From positions 1 through 25,201 of the IMG/VR virus record IMGVR_UViG_3300022752_000362: a stretch of DNA of 25,201 bases. The stretch is one strand, 5' to 3'. The first letter of the stretch is position 1. Every line of letters starts with the position of its first letter. Position numbers and translations under genes: made by a program. The stretch comes from a virus. This document shows positions 7,205-15,309 of this stretch, piece after piece. The notes beneath the pieces were generated by a model that made no database searches, was not told the origin of the DNA, and saw only the letters and a list, made by a program, of their open reading frames with translations.

Positions 7205-8573
7205 AGTTGAATTTCTTATTCTAAGAAACTTTTTACATAATGAACAATATACAAGAAAAGTTATACCTTTTGTAAAGGCAGAATATTTTGAAGATACGAA
7301 CCAAAAAATTGTATTTGAAGAAATTCTTAGATTTATTCAAGAGTATAATCAACTTGCAACAAAAGAAGTTCTGTGTATTGAAGTAGAAAAGCGTAAAGAT
7401 ATTAATGATGATTCATTCAAAGAAATCGTTCATCTGATTGAATGTCTTGATGATGTTCCTGTTGAATTTGAATGGTTGGTAAATACTACCGAAAAATGGT
7501 GTCGTGATAGAGCAATTTATCTTGCTCTGATGGAATCTATTCATATTGCTGATGGTAAGGATGAAAAGAAAAATCGTGATAGTATTCCCTCAATTCTCTC
7601 TGATGCTCTTGCAGTAAGTTTTGATGCTCATGTGGGGCACGATTATCTTCAGGATTACGAAAAACGTTATGAGTCTTATCATAAAAAGGAGGAAAAAATT
7701 GAATTTGATCTCGAATATTTTAACAAAATCACAAAGGGTGGTATCCCTAACAAAACTCTCAATATCGCACTTGCTGGTACGGGTGTCGGGAAATCTTTAT
7801 TCATGTGCCATGTTGCTAGCTCCGTCTTGCTCCAGGGACGGAACGTATTGTACATTACGCTTGAAATGGCAGAGGAGCGCATTGCAGAAAGGATTGACGC
7901 AAACCTCTTGAACGTTCCTATTCAGGATATTGGAGAACTTCCAAAATCAATGTTTGAGAGTAAGGTAAATAATCTTGCCAAGAAAACACAAGGAACTTTG
8001 ATTATCAAAGAGTATCCAACTGCCTCTGCTCATTCTGGGCATTTCAAAGCACTTCTCAATGAACTTGCTCTTAAGAAATCATTTAGACCTGATATTATTT
8101 TTATTGACTATCTTAATATTTGCTCTTCCTCTCGGTTTAGAGGAGGTGGCAACGTCAATTCCTATACATTAGTCAAATCAATTGCAGAGGAACTTCGCGG
8201 ACTTGCAGTTGAATTTAGTGTTCCCATTGTTTCTGCTACTCAAACTACCCGCAGTGGTTATGGTAACTCTGATGTTGAACTTACTGATACTTCTGAATCA
8301 TTTGGACTTCCTGCCACTGCCGACTTAATGTTTGCTTTGATTAGTACTGAAGAGTTGGAGGGGTTGGGACAAATTTTAGTCAAACAACTGAAGAACCGCT
8401 ATAATGATCCAACCATTCATAAACGTTTTGTGGTTGGTATTGATAGGGCAAAAATGAGATTATATGATGTAGAACAATCCGCTCAACAAGATATTATTGA
8501 CAATGGAAAGGAAGAAGAGTATAATTACGAAGAAAAGAAACCTAAAAAATCATTTGAGGGATTTAAATTCTAA
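7197..8573 (+). CDS. 41: Replicative DNA helicase gp41 (DnaB family)
   Basis: A 458-residue protein; ATG 7197 ([10 protein letters not shown]) is preferred to an in-frame ATG six codons upstream that lies deeper inside the oxygenase gene. The N-terminal ~150 residues form the helical primase-interacting domain. The RecA-like ATPase domain carries Walker A AGTGVGKS (G194-S200, K199), a TLEMAEERIAERID segment, Walker B IIFIDYLNIC, and the SATQTTRSGY sensor region typical of DnaB/gp41. It is a hexameric 5'-3' helicase that works with the gp61 primase encoded at 17344. The length is close to T4 gp41 (475). It is coupled to neighbours at both ends. Confidence 0.96.
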   Translation: MDKVEFLILRNFLHNEQYTRKVIPFVKAEYFEDTNQKIVFEEILRFIQEYNQLATKEVLCIEVEKRKDINDDSFKEIVHLIECLDDVPVEFEWLVNTTEKWCRDRAIYLALMESIHIADGKDEKKNRDSIPSILSDALAVSFDAHVGHDYLQDYEKRYESYHKKEEKIEFDLEYFNKITKGGIPNKTLNIALAGTGVGKSLFMCHVASSVLLQGRNVLYITLEMAEERIAERIDANLLNVPIQDIGELPKSMFESKVNNLAKKTQGTLIIKEYPTASAHSGHFKALLNELALKKSFRPDIIFIDYLNICSSSRFRGGGNVNSYTLVKSIAEELRGLAVEFSVPIVSATQTTRSGYGNSDVELTDTSESFGLPATADLMFALISTEELEGLGQILVKQLKNRYNDPTIHKRFVVGIDRAKMRLYDVEQSAQQDIIDNGKEEEYNYEEKKPKKSFEGFKF

Positions 8574-8992
8574 TGGCTGATAAAAAAGTTATTGATAGTG
8601 ATAAGTATATTGAGTTTGTTCGTCAAACTACAAGTCCTGCAAGTAGTGACTTTGCACAACTACTTGCTCGTATGACAGAACTGGAAGCAACAAATGATGC
8701 AGATGTTCCTCGTCTTTTGACTGCTGCTCTTGGTATGACTGCCGAAGCAGGTGAGTTTACTGAAGTTGTGAAGAAGATCATCCTTCAAGGTAAACCTTAT
8801 ACTGAGGAAAATATTTTTCATATGAAACGTGAACTTGGAGATATTTGTTGGTACATTGCTCAAGCATGTATGGCACTTGATACCAATTTCCGTGAGATTA
8901 TGGAAATGAATTATGAAAAGTTGAGTGCTCGTTATCCTGAAGGTGCATTTGATGTTTATCGTTCTGAAAATCGTAAGGAGGGAGACCTGTGA
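8573..8992 (+). CDS. mazG: MazG-like nucleotide pyrophosphohydrolase
   Basis: A 139-residue all-alpha NTP pyrophosphatase. The metal-binding pattern is ExxE (E58, E61 in AEAGEFTE) followed by ExxD (E87, D90 in RELGDICWYI), which is the MazG/dUTPase-2 superfamily signature. It would hydrolyse (d)NTPs to (d)NMP and pyrophosphate. MazG is common in cyanophages; the S-PM2 enzyme is reported to prefer dGTP and dCTP, which would help recycle a GC-richer host genome, rather than ppGpp. The start overlaps the helicase stop by one base (TAATG). Expression within the replication operon fits a nucleotide-supply role. Confidence 0.92.
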   Translation: MADKKVIDSDKYIEFVRQTTSPASSDFAQLLARMTELEATNDADVPRLLTAALGMTAEAGEFTEVVKKIILQGKPYTEENIFHMKRELGDICWYIAQACMALDTNFREIMEMNYEKLSARYPEGAFDVYRSENRKEGDL

Positions 8993-9171
8993 CTAAAGAA
9001 ACTGGAGTAACACTTAATCTTGATGTCCGCTCTGCTGTGGCAGTTCGTCAAGTTCTCTTTGATGCTCAGAAAGGATATACTTATGATGACGTAAGTGTTC
9101 CTCCTCGGGTTGTTGACATTCGCGGAGTGATTGCAGAACTTGATAGTCAAATTGAAAAACATACGCTTTGA
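8989..9171 (+). CDS. Small conserved-looking protein, unknown function
   Basis: A 60-residue protein starting at GTG 8989, preceded by GGAGGGAG at good spacing and overlapping the mazG stop (GTGA). It has an N-terminal strand (GVTLNLDVRSAVAVRQVL) and a C-terminal helix (VIAELDSQIEKH), no cysteine and no membrane segment. It is the last gene before a terminator. The good ribosome site and tight coupling support a real gene; no family is recognised. Confidence 0.8.
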   Translation: MTKETGVTLNLDVRSAVAVRQVLFDAQKGYTYDDVSVPPRVVDIRGVIAELDSQIEKHTL

Positions 9172-9178
9172 TTCCAAC

Positions 9179-9202
9179 CTCCTTTTGTAGGAGATTTTTT
9201 TT
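9179..9202 (+). terminator. Terminator ending the replication operon
   Basis: Stem CTCCT (9179-9183) with AGGAG (9189-9193), a 5-base loop, then eight T. The stem is short, and the T-run merges into the next late promoter. Confidence 0.75.
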
Positions 9203-9209
9203 ATAAATA
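9202..9209 (+). promoter_or_regulatory. T4-type late promoter TATAAATA
   Basis: An exact match to the T4 late consensus, 23 bases before the ATG at 9233 and overlapping the terminator tail. It marks the switch from the replication operon to the late block. Confidence 0.85.
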
Positions 9210-9232
9210 ACTAAAAAAGTATTTGTAAAAAA

Positions 9233-9844
9233 ATGGACTCTAAAATTTTAAGAGAAGCATCTCTTTCTTACCTTGCAATTTACGATCAAGATCTTCGTGA
9301 GGAAATGGAAGAGTGTGGTATGATTTCTGAAGAAAGAGCTCCTGGAGTAAAACCTTATAAACCAGGTCCTACTGGTGCTGAAGTCAGAGCAGATGCAAAA
9401 GCAGCAGCACAAAAAAAAGCAGCATCAAGTGCTGGCAAATCTGGTTATGGTTCTGAAGATAAGTTCAAGAGTGACTGGAAACTTCGTGCAACTCCATCTT
9501 CAACGAGTAAAAGAAAAGATGGAAGTGTTGAGACAGTTTCTCAAAGAATGGATAGAGAAAAACCTTACGCAACAAGACCTTTTTCTCCATTATTCACAAA
9601 ACAAGGAAGTCGTACTGCTTCTGCTGTTACTAGAGCTACTGAAGGTCCAGGAGAACCACAATCAGTTACAATGCCAAGAATGAAGTCAAAACCATCAAAA
9701 GAAATTATCCGTAAAGAAGATTTTGACATCTACGACATTATCCTTTCACATTTAATCGATGAAGGTTATGCAGAGACACCAGAAGCAGCAGAAGCAATTA
9801 TGGTGAATATGAGTGAAGAGTGGAGAAACTCCATTATTGGTTGA
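9233..9844 (+). CDS. Probable virion structural protein
   Basis: A 203-residue protein driven by a consensus late promoter. The middle (about residues 35-155) is Ala/Lys/Ser/Pro-rich and probably disordered. The C-terminal ~45 residues (DFDIYDIILSHLIDEGYAE, PEAAEAIMVNMSEEWR) form a helical module that I recall at the ends of several cyanophage virion proteins. The N-terminus MDSKILREASLSYL contains L-R-E-A at residues 6-9, compatible with the (L/I)xE cleavage rule of the T4 gp21 prohead protease; this is inference. No strong ribosome site is visible upstream. The exact structural role is unknown. Confidence 0.75.
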   Translation: MDSKILREASLSYLAIYDQDLREEMEECGMISEERAPGVKPYKPGPTGAEVRADAKAAAQKKAASSAGKSGYGSEDKFKSDWKLRATPSSTSKRKDGSVETVSQRMDREKPYATRPFSPLFTKQGSRTASAVTRATEGPGEPQSVTMPRMKSKPSKEIIRKEDFDIYDIILSHLIDEGYAETPEAAEAIMVNMSEEWRNSIIG

Positions 9845-9865
9845 TTGGTAAAATAAATCTTATAT

Positions 9866-9906
9866 CTTTCCTCTCTTTTCTAAATACAGGAAAGAGGGGA
9901 TTTTTT
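9866..9906 (+). terminator. Probable terminator
   Basis: CTTTCCT (9866-9872) pairs exactly with AGGAAAG (9888-9894), flanked by further partial pairing (ATC/GAT side) and followed by six T. The loop contains TAAATAC, a weak late-promoter-like string. Confidence 0.65.
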
Positions 9907-9908
9907 AT

Positions 9909-11060
9909 ATGGCGATTATTGATAGTACAACTTATAGAATTTTAGATGCAAGAACTGTTATAAGTATATTAACTTCTGGAAAAGTCCAAACTAATAAAAA
10001 TTATCCACATATAAGAAGTAATTATTTTGATTTAAAAAAAGCATCAGATTCTAAGGTCTTGATTATCGTTAAACCTCCATACGCATCAAATATTGAAAAA
10101 ATATACGATGATGTGGCAAAATTATTTTCTATAGATGTTTTGGTGGGAAAAAGGAAAGTTTTTACCACATCTGAGAAATCTAATATTGTTGGCATTAATT
10201 TTATTTTAAATTTGCAACAACAAGTTAAGACTGTGAAGATATTATTTAAATCATCAAAAAGTTCATTAAAAGATAAACTTCCAGAACTATTAAGACCTGG
10301 TGTTTTGAATGAAGAATATTTTACTTCTGTTATTAATGATGCAATTGATAAATTAAACGAAGCTAAAACTGAAGTAGGATTGCCAAATGTTTTTAACCCA
10401 AGATTGTTATTGGGAATATATGAAAATAATAAAAAAAAATATACAGTAGGTCCAATAAAATCTATTGAAAGAGTAGGTCAAGAATTAGGAAAAACTGACG
10501 TAAGAATAAAAACGGATACTGAAAATATAAACATTTCACTTAAGAAAAAAAACTTTTCATTTTGGAGTAGTGTAAGTCAATATATTGCAGCAAAAAATAT
10601 TATGGACCATTTAGTTATAACAAATCAAATACAGATTTCTAAAAATGGTGCAGGACGAACTGAAATTAAAGATCCAACCACTGGAAAAAAAATAGAAGGA
10701 ATAAAATTACTTGCTACTGTTGGGGAAATAAAAAAATATTGTTTTGGAGAAAAACAAAATAAAATTGATTATATTTTAATAAATTCATATAATCCAGGAG
10801 ATTTTACAGAAATTAGAAAAACTGGAAAAAGTGGAGAAGATTATAAATTAGAATTAAATTCAAGTATTGTATATACAAAAACATCTTCTGATATAATTAG
10901 AATGAAAAATGATGTTTATTTAACTATTGTTCCAAGTTCTTCAAATGCTTCGGCTCTTATGCCAAATTATCCTGGATTTAAAATTCAATTTGCAAATAAA
11001 AAATTATCATCTAAATTTTTTGAACCAAATATAACTGGAGCATTTTTACAAAGAATATAA
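9909..11060 (+). CDS. Late protein with possible PD-(D/E)xK nuclease-like core
   Basis: A 383-residue protein of unknown family. A central segment reads ERVGQELGKTDVRIKTD...ISLKKKNFSFW (E187 to W219). The spacing of D197, then S210-L-K212 on the next strand, resembles variant PD-(D/E)xK nuclease cores with SxK instead of ExK, as in some phage and restriction-type families. The N-terminal third looks like an alpha/beta domain and the C-terminal third is beta-rich. It lies in the late block between virion-type genes. The gene is strikingly AT-rich (many ATA, TTA, AGA codons) compared with the replication genes. The nuclease idea is inference; it could equally be a structural protein. Confidence 0.5.
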   Translation: MAIIDSTTYRILDARTVISILTSGKVQTNKNYPHIRSNYFDLKKASDSKVLIIVKPPYASNIEKIYDDVAKLFSIDVLVGKRKVFTTSEKSNIVGINFILNLQQQVKTVKILFKSSKSSLKDKLPELLRPGVLNEEYFTSVINDAIDKLNEAKTEVGLPNVFNPRLLLGIYENNKKKYTVGPIKSIERVGQELGKTDVRIKTDTENINISLKKKNFSFWSSVSQYIAAKNIMDHLVITNQIQISKNGAGRTEIKDPTTGKKIEGIKLLATVGEIKKYCFGEKQNKIDYILINSYNPGDFTEIRKTGKSGEDYKLELNSSIVYTKTSSDIIRMKNDVYLTIVPSSSNASALMPNYPGFKIQFANKKLSSKFFEPNITGAFLQRI

Positions 11061-11063
11061 ATA
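11056..11063 (+). promoter_or_regulatory. Late promoter TATAAATA overlapping a stop codon
   Basis: An exact late consensus, embedded in the last codons and TAA stop (11058-11060) of the preceding gene and 18 bases before the next ATG. Confidence 0.8.
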
Positions 11064-11080
11064 ATTAGAAACCCTATAAG

Positions 11081-12376
11081 ATGAAGAAATTTTCTCAATT
11101 TATTATAGAAGCAAAAGAAACAAGAGCATCTGAACAAGCAAAAAAACTTGGATTGGTTGGTGATGGTCACGGAGATTGGTATAATGCTCAAGGCGAATTT
11201 GTTGCAAAAACAGTAAAAGGGAAACTTGAATTTTTTACAAAAGGACAGAGAGTAGGGCAGAGAGATATTCCACCAAAACCAGGAACATCAGCACCTCAAC
11301 AAACAGCACAATCACAAGCACAGGCAGCAAACTCTCAACAAGTATTTCCTCAAGCGGCAGGAAAAAAACAACAAGAACTTCCTGGCGAAGATGAATATTT
11401 GACGATTGTTTTTGGAAGATTTAATCCTCCAACAAAAGAGCATAAAAAATTATTTACTGAAGCAGAAAGAATTGCTGCTGGTGGAGAGATTAGAATTTAT
11501 CCATCAAGAACTCAAGATTCTAAATTGGCACCTTTAGATACAAATAAAAAAGTAACTTACTTAAGAAAAATGTTTCCTAAGTATGCTGATGATATTATTA
11601 ATAATCCTGAAATGAAAACCATATTTGATGCATTAATATCTGCAAATGAAGATGGATATCAAAATTTAAATATTATTGTTGGATCTGATAGACAAGCAGA
11701 AGTGCAAAATTTATCAAATAAGTATAATGGAAAGTTTTATCAATTTGTTGAGATAAACGTAATTCCTACTGGTAATTTTGATTCTAAAAAAGATAGTTCT
11801 GGAATATCATCTGCAATGTTAAGAAAAGCAGCAGCAGATAATGATTTTAGAGAGTTTGGTAGAGGAATGCCTAAAGGTTTTGATGAAACTCAAACCAGAA
11901 GATTGTTTAATGATGTCAGAAAAGGAATGGGATTTAAGACAAATGTAAAAGAAAATTATAAACTTTGGGAAGTTGCCCCAGAACTTGACTATAAAAATTT
12001 AAGAGAAAATTATATTCAAGATAAAATTTTTAAAATTGGAAATATTGTAGAAAATACAAATACTGGATTAGTTGGAAAAATTATTCGTAGAGGAACAAAT
12101 TATTTAATCTGTGTAACAGAAAATGATATTATGTTTAAGTCTTGGATTAAAGATCTTATAGAATATACTGAAGTCAAAATGAATAGTATGTATAGATTGC
12201 CAGGAAAACCAAACACTTTAGCAGGAACAAAAGGATATTTTAAATATGCAGCAAAAATGACTCCAGGAACAGTTGGTACAGGAAAAGAAAATCTTCAAGC
12301 AGGTGGTAAAGCATATGGTGTTAATTTCATAAATAAGTATAAGAAAATAAAAGAAAGCATTTATTCTAATGTCTAA
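11081..12376 (+). CDS. Nucleotidyltransferase with capsid-targeting-like N-terminus
   Basis: A 431-residue multidomain late protein. Residues 1-11 (MKKFSQFIIEA) resemble the capsid-targeting sequence of T4 internal head proteins (MKTYQEFI-x-EA) and contain a gp21-type cleavage site I-I-E10/A11. Residues 23-55 form a short module (LVGDGHGDWY, GEFVAKTVKGKLEFF). Residues 65-100 are a Gln/Ala-rich linker. Residues ~104-270 are a Rossmann-type cytidylyltransferase/NMNAT-like domain: LTIVFGRFNPPTKEH (H121; a variant of the HxGH motif) and the C-terminal SGISSAMLRKAA (S240-R248 region), comparable to the ISSTxIR nucleotide-binding motif. Residues ~318-360 (FKIGNIVENTNTGLVGKIIRRG) look SH3-like. The substrate is unknown. 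The predicted head packaging would deliver it into the host with the DNA; that step is inference. Confidence 0.75.
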   Translation: MKKFSQFIIEAKETRASEQAKKLGLVGDGHGDWYNAQGEFVAKTVKGKLEFFTKGQRVGQRDIPPKPGTSAPQQTAQSQAQAANSQQVFPQAAGKKQQELPGEDEYLTIVFGRFNPPTKEHKKLFTEAERIAAGGEIRIYPSRTQDSKLAPLDTNKKVTYLRKMFPKYADDIINNPEMKTIFDALISANEDGYQNLNIIVGSDRQAEVQNLSNKYNGKFYQFVEINVIPTGNFDSKKDSSGISSAMLRKAAADNDFREFGRGMPKGFDETQTRRLFNDVRKGMGFKTNVKENYKLWEVAPELDYKNLRENYIQDKIFKIGNIVENTNTGLVGKIIRRGTNYLICVTENDIMFKSWIKDLIEYTEVKMNSMYRLPGKPNTLAGTKGYFKYAAKMTPGTVGTGKENLQAGGKAYGVNFINKYKKIKESIYSNV

Positions 12377-15008
12377 TAATATTCTCAACGATATTTCAAA
12401 GGTTTATTTGGATCAGGTTGTTTATACAACTGAAGCATTAGATCCTGTAGGACAAGAAGATGATGATATTGATAATGATGGCAAGAAGAATACAAAGTTT
12501 GATAAGTATCTTCAGCATCGTAGAGATATTCGTGGTGCTGTAATATCAAAAAGAAAAAAAGTATCAGAGGAACTAAAAGGAAATCAAGCAGTTCTTGATA
12601 AGGCACCTCCTTATGGAAAACTTACTGCTGTTGATTTTAAAGAACTTCGTAAAAGAAAAAAAAGAGTAACCAAAGAAGGTTATTCAAATTGGAGACAAGA
12701 TCTTTCTGAAATAGTTAATAAAGATCAAAATGAAACTCCAATTAAAGAAAAAAAAGTTGAAAATAAAATCATAATTAATCCACCTATGAAAATTGGTGAA
12801 GCAGTTTTTAATCTTGGTGGTGAATTGATTGAAATGGTTGAGTTTGAAGGAGTTCTTGATGAGTTTCATGATTCAGAACTTATGTTCTTATCAAATGAAT
12901 TGATTGAAGAAGTTGTTGAAGAGTTCTTCTACGAGTGCCTTGAAGAAGGTTATGAGATTGCTGAAGTTGAAGATATGTTAATTGAGTCAATTCAAACTTC
13001 AGTAGCAATTCTTAATGAAGCAAAAGTAACTTATGGTCATGATACAAAGATTGAAAGGAAAAATGATAAACTTGAAAAAGTTAAGTCTGCTGTTAAGAAA
13101 GTAGGAAAAGCAGTTGCTCGTGGTGCAGGATATGTTGCTGGTGCTGCAGTAAGAGGAGCAAAGGCAGTTGGTAGAGAGTTTAAATCTGGATATGATAGAG
13201 GTAGATATGGTTCTTCTACAACATCAACTCCATCTTCTTCTGGGTCTGAATCATCTTCTTCTGGATCATCTTCTTCTGGATCATCGCGTCCAGGTCTTCT
13301 TGGAAGAATAGGATCTGCTCTTAAAAGAGGGTTAAAAAAGGTAGTTGCAAAAGGTGCAAGAGCAGTATCCAGAGGAGCAAGAAATATTGCTCGTAAAATG
13401 GAAGGTGGTACTAATAATCAAAGTGAAGTTAGTAAATCTGATCGTGAACAAGAACCAGTCAAGAAGATTTCTGCAACATCTAAAAAGAAAACAGGACCAA
13501 TTGAAGATCCTTGGGGAAGTGCTACAACTCCATCAAAACCAAAAACTTCTTCAGTTAGGAGTGGAACTTCTAGAAGAGGAATTGAATTAAGACAAAAAGC
13601 GGATGAAATACTTAGAGGATTAAAAAGTGAATCTCATGAAGAAAATATTCCAGAGTTACGCTCAAGAACTATAACTGATGCTTCTTCTTCAGGGGGATCT
13701 AAAAAATCAAGAACTTCTAGTGTTGTAAAAATGATGAGACAAATGAACGCGGATGTTCAAAAACCAAAGAAGAAGAAGAAAAAAACAGTGGCAGAGGAAT
13801 CTTTATTAGAAAAAACTTTAACTTCCGCTGAAACTAAAAAAAAAGAAGAAATTGTAAAATCTATGAAGTCTAAACTACAAGATTTTGAAAAAAGATATCC
13901 TGGGCGTGGCAAAGAAGTAATGTATGCTACTGCTACTAAAATGTCTAAAAAGGTAGCAGAAAGTTTTATTGATGAGGCAAAGTTGTCTAAAACTGAAAGA
14001 AGAGCAAGACAAGCAGAAAATCCATCAACTCCAAGAAGACCAAGGCATCTTGTTCAGTTAGATTTAGATCAAGCAGCATTAGGAGAAGTTGGATCTAAAA
14101 AATTAAGAGATCCAAAAACAGGAAAAAAACAAACAACAAAAGTTGAACCTGCAAAGATTAATGTTAAGGGTGAAGGTGGAGAAGTTGTAAGAACAGTATC
14201 TACTGGTGATTTTCATAAAGAAAAATTAGGAAAAGGAGAAACTATGGATTTCTCTCCATTAAGAGATCCTAAAAAGTTTACTCAAACTACAAAAGCAAAT
14301 CCACATGTAGTTAATAAAGCAAGAGGTGCAGTTGTAGAACCAAATACTGCCAGAGGTGCATTTAGAAGAGAAGAGATTTCTTTAGATGAAAAAGTTGATA
14401 ATAAAAGCGTACTTCAACATTTGCAAAATATTGGATATAATAAAAAACGTGGAATGGATATAAAACCAGGTCACTTTACTGGTGATATGCCAGGATCTGG
14501 ATCACCTGGAAAAAAACTAAAGGCAACTCTGCATGATATTAAAAAATATCAACCTCAAAAAGTTTCTCATATTGATGATGATCCCAAAAATTTAGAACCA
14601 TTAGAACAACATAGAAGATCTACTCAAGGAGAAAGAGGAGAAACTAGAGGTAGTGATCCAAAGATTCATACCCAACATGTAGGTAGTTACAGAAAAAGAG
14701 GTGAAAGTAGAACTGAACCCAGGGAACATGGTAGAGTGAGGAGGTATAGTGGAGTTAGAGATCCTGAAAATGTAAATCAACCTCAAACAACGCAAGAAAT
14801 ACAACGCAGAAGACAAAGAGCAAGAAGAGGAATGGGTGAAGCAATTGATATGAATCAACAACAACCTACAACGCAAACAACAAAATCAAATCCTGCTGAA
14901 TTTGCAAGACAAAAACAGTTAGTTCAGATTCAGAAAAAGCAGACAATGGATCGAATGGCACAATTGAATAAAGGAGTACCTGTTACAAGTGAATCTATAG
15001 ATAAATAA
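12369..15008 (+). CDS. Large basic low-complexity virion protein
   Basis: An 879-residue, very basic, mostly disordered protein, overlapping the previous gene by 8 bases. Near the N-terminus is an EF-hand-like acidic loop DIDNDG (D33, D35, D37) followed by KYLQHRRDIRGAV, a pair I recall from other cyanophage structural proteins. An acidic helical stretch (about 145-215) comes next. Then come an amphipathic Gly/Ala/Lys segment (about 233-275), a Ser/Gly linker, and a second such segment (about 310-347). A FEKRYPGRGKEVMYATATKMSKK module lies near 505-530, then Arg/Gln-rich sequence to the end. Prohead-protease-type sites (I/L-x-E/A) occur after E144, E217 and E536. It is likely a capsid-internal or DNA-associated structural protein; exact role unknown. 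Confidence 0.72.
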   Translation: MSNNILNDISKVYLDQVVYTTEALDPVGQEDDDIDNDGKKNTKFDKYLQHRRDIRGAVISKRKKVSEELKGNQAVLDKAPPYGKLTAVDFKELRKRKKRVTKEGYSNWRQDLSEIVNKDQNETPIKEKKVENKIIINPPMKIGEAVFNLGGELIEMVEFEGVLDEFHDSELMFLSNELIEEVVEEFFYECLEEGYEIAEVEDMLIESIQTSVAILNEAKVTYGHDTKIERKNDKLEKVKSAVKKVGKAVARGAGYVAGAAVRGAKAVGREFKSGYDRGRYGSSTTSTPSSSGSESSSSGSSSSGSSRPGLLGRIGSALKRGLKKVVAKGARAVSRGARNIARKMEGGTNNQSEVSKSDREQEPVKKISATSKKKTGPIEDPWGSATTPSKPKTSSVRSGTSRRGIELRQKADEILRGLKSESHEENIPELRSRTITDASSSGGSKKSRTSSVVKMMRQMNADVQKPKKKKKKTVAEESLLEKTLTSAETKKKEEIVKSMKSKLQDFEKRYPGRGKEVMYATATKMSKKVAESFIDEAKLSKTERRARQAENPSTPRRPRHLVQLDLDQAALGEVGSKKLRDPKTGKKQTTKVEPAKINVKGEGGEVVRTVSTGDFHKEKLGKGETMDFSPLRDPKKFTQTTKANPHVVNKARGAVVEPNTARGAFRREEISLDEKVDNKSVLQHLQNIGYNKKRGMDIKPGHFTGDMPGSGSPGKKLKATLHDIKKYQPQKVSHIDDDPKNLEPLEQHRRSTQGERGETRGSDPKIHTQHVGSYRKRGESRTEPREHGRVRRYSGVRDPENVNQPQTTQEIQRRRQRARRGMGEAIDMNQQQPTTQTTKSNPAEFARQKQLVQIQKKQTMDRMAQLNKGVPVTSESIDK
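13230..13286 (+). repeat. 15-base tandem repeat encoding a Ser/Gly linker
   Basis: TCATCTTCTTCTGGA occurs twice in tandem (13251-13265, 13266-13280) with a close copy at 13230-13244 and a partial one after. It encodes SSSSG units between the two amphipathic segments and is prone to copy-number change. Confidence 0.85.
15000..15007 (+). promoter_or_regulatory. Late-promoter motif GATAAATA overlapping a stop codon
   Basis: NATAAATA formed by the last two codons and the TAA stop of the large basic protein, 33 bases before the next ATG. Confidence 0.65.
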
Positions 15009-15040
15009 CTCAGGTTTCACTTATTACAATAGAGGTTATT

Positions 15041-15223
15041 ATGACTACCGCATTTATTCTTGCTACAGTAAAAGGACTTAGCGCAGCAAATGTTCAACTT
15101 GCTCTTGGTGCTCTTTTAGCAGTATCAGAAGTTCTTGGAGCAGATCCAAGAGTTAAAGCAAATGGAATTGTTTCATTTGTTCTCATTCAAGCACAAAATT
15201 TAATAAGATCAAAAGTAAAATAA
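15041..15223 (+). CDS. Small hydrophobic protein, unknown function
   Basis: A 60-residue protein with AGAGG eight bases upstream of its ATG and a terminator straight after, so it forms its own short late transcript. The first ~33 residues are rich in Ala, Leu and Val (FILATVKGLSAANVQLALG, LLAVSEVLG). They are interrupted by D and E, so this may be a buried helix pair rather than a clear membrane span. The C-terminus (IQAQNLIRSKVK) is basic. No family recognised. Confidence 0.75.
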   Translation: MTTAFILATVKGLSAANVQLALGALLAVSEVLGADPRVKANGIVSFVLIQAQNLIRSKVK

Positions 15224-15238
15224 AATAAAATATTAATA

Positions 15239-15269
15239 AATGGGGAGAAATCTATACTCCCCATTTTTT
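15239..15269 (+). terminator. Strong intrinsic terminator
   Basis: A perfect 9-bp stem AATGGGGAG (15239-15247) with CTCCCCATT (15257-15265), followed by a T-run to 15269 that merges into a late promoter. Confidence 0.93.
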
Positions 15270-15276
15270 ATAAATA
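15269..15276 (+). promoter_or_regulatory. Late promoter TATAAATA
   Basis: An exact late consensus starting on the last T of the terminator tail, 33 bases before the ATG at 15310. The same terminator-promoter fusion as at 9202. Confidence 0.87.
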
Positions 15277-15309
15277 CTTCTACGAAACAAATTAGTAAAG
15301 GTAAAAAGA

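Noticed and set aside
11081-12376. Host-derived NAD biosynthesis enzyme (NadD/NadM) assignment
   Set aside because: The HxGH motif is replaced by TKEH and extra domains are present, so the exact reaction cannot be named; only nucleotidyltransferase is given.
13216-13290. CRISPR-like or regulatory tandem repeat
   Set aside because: Repeats are in-frame 15-base units coding SSSSG; they lack spacers and are explained by a protein linker.
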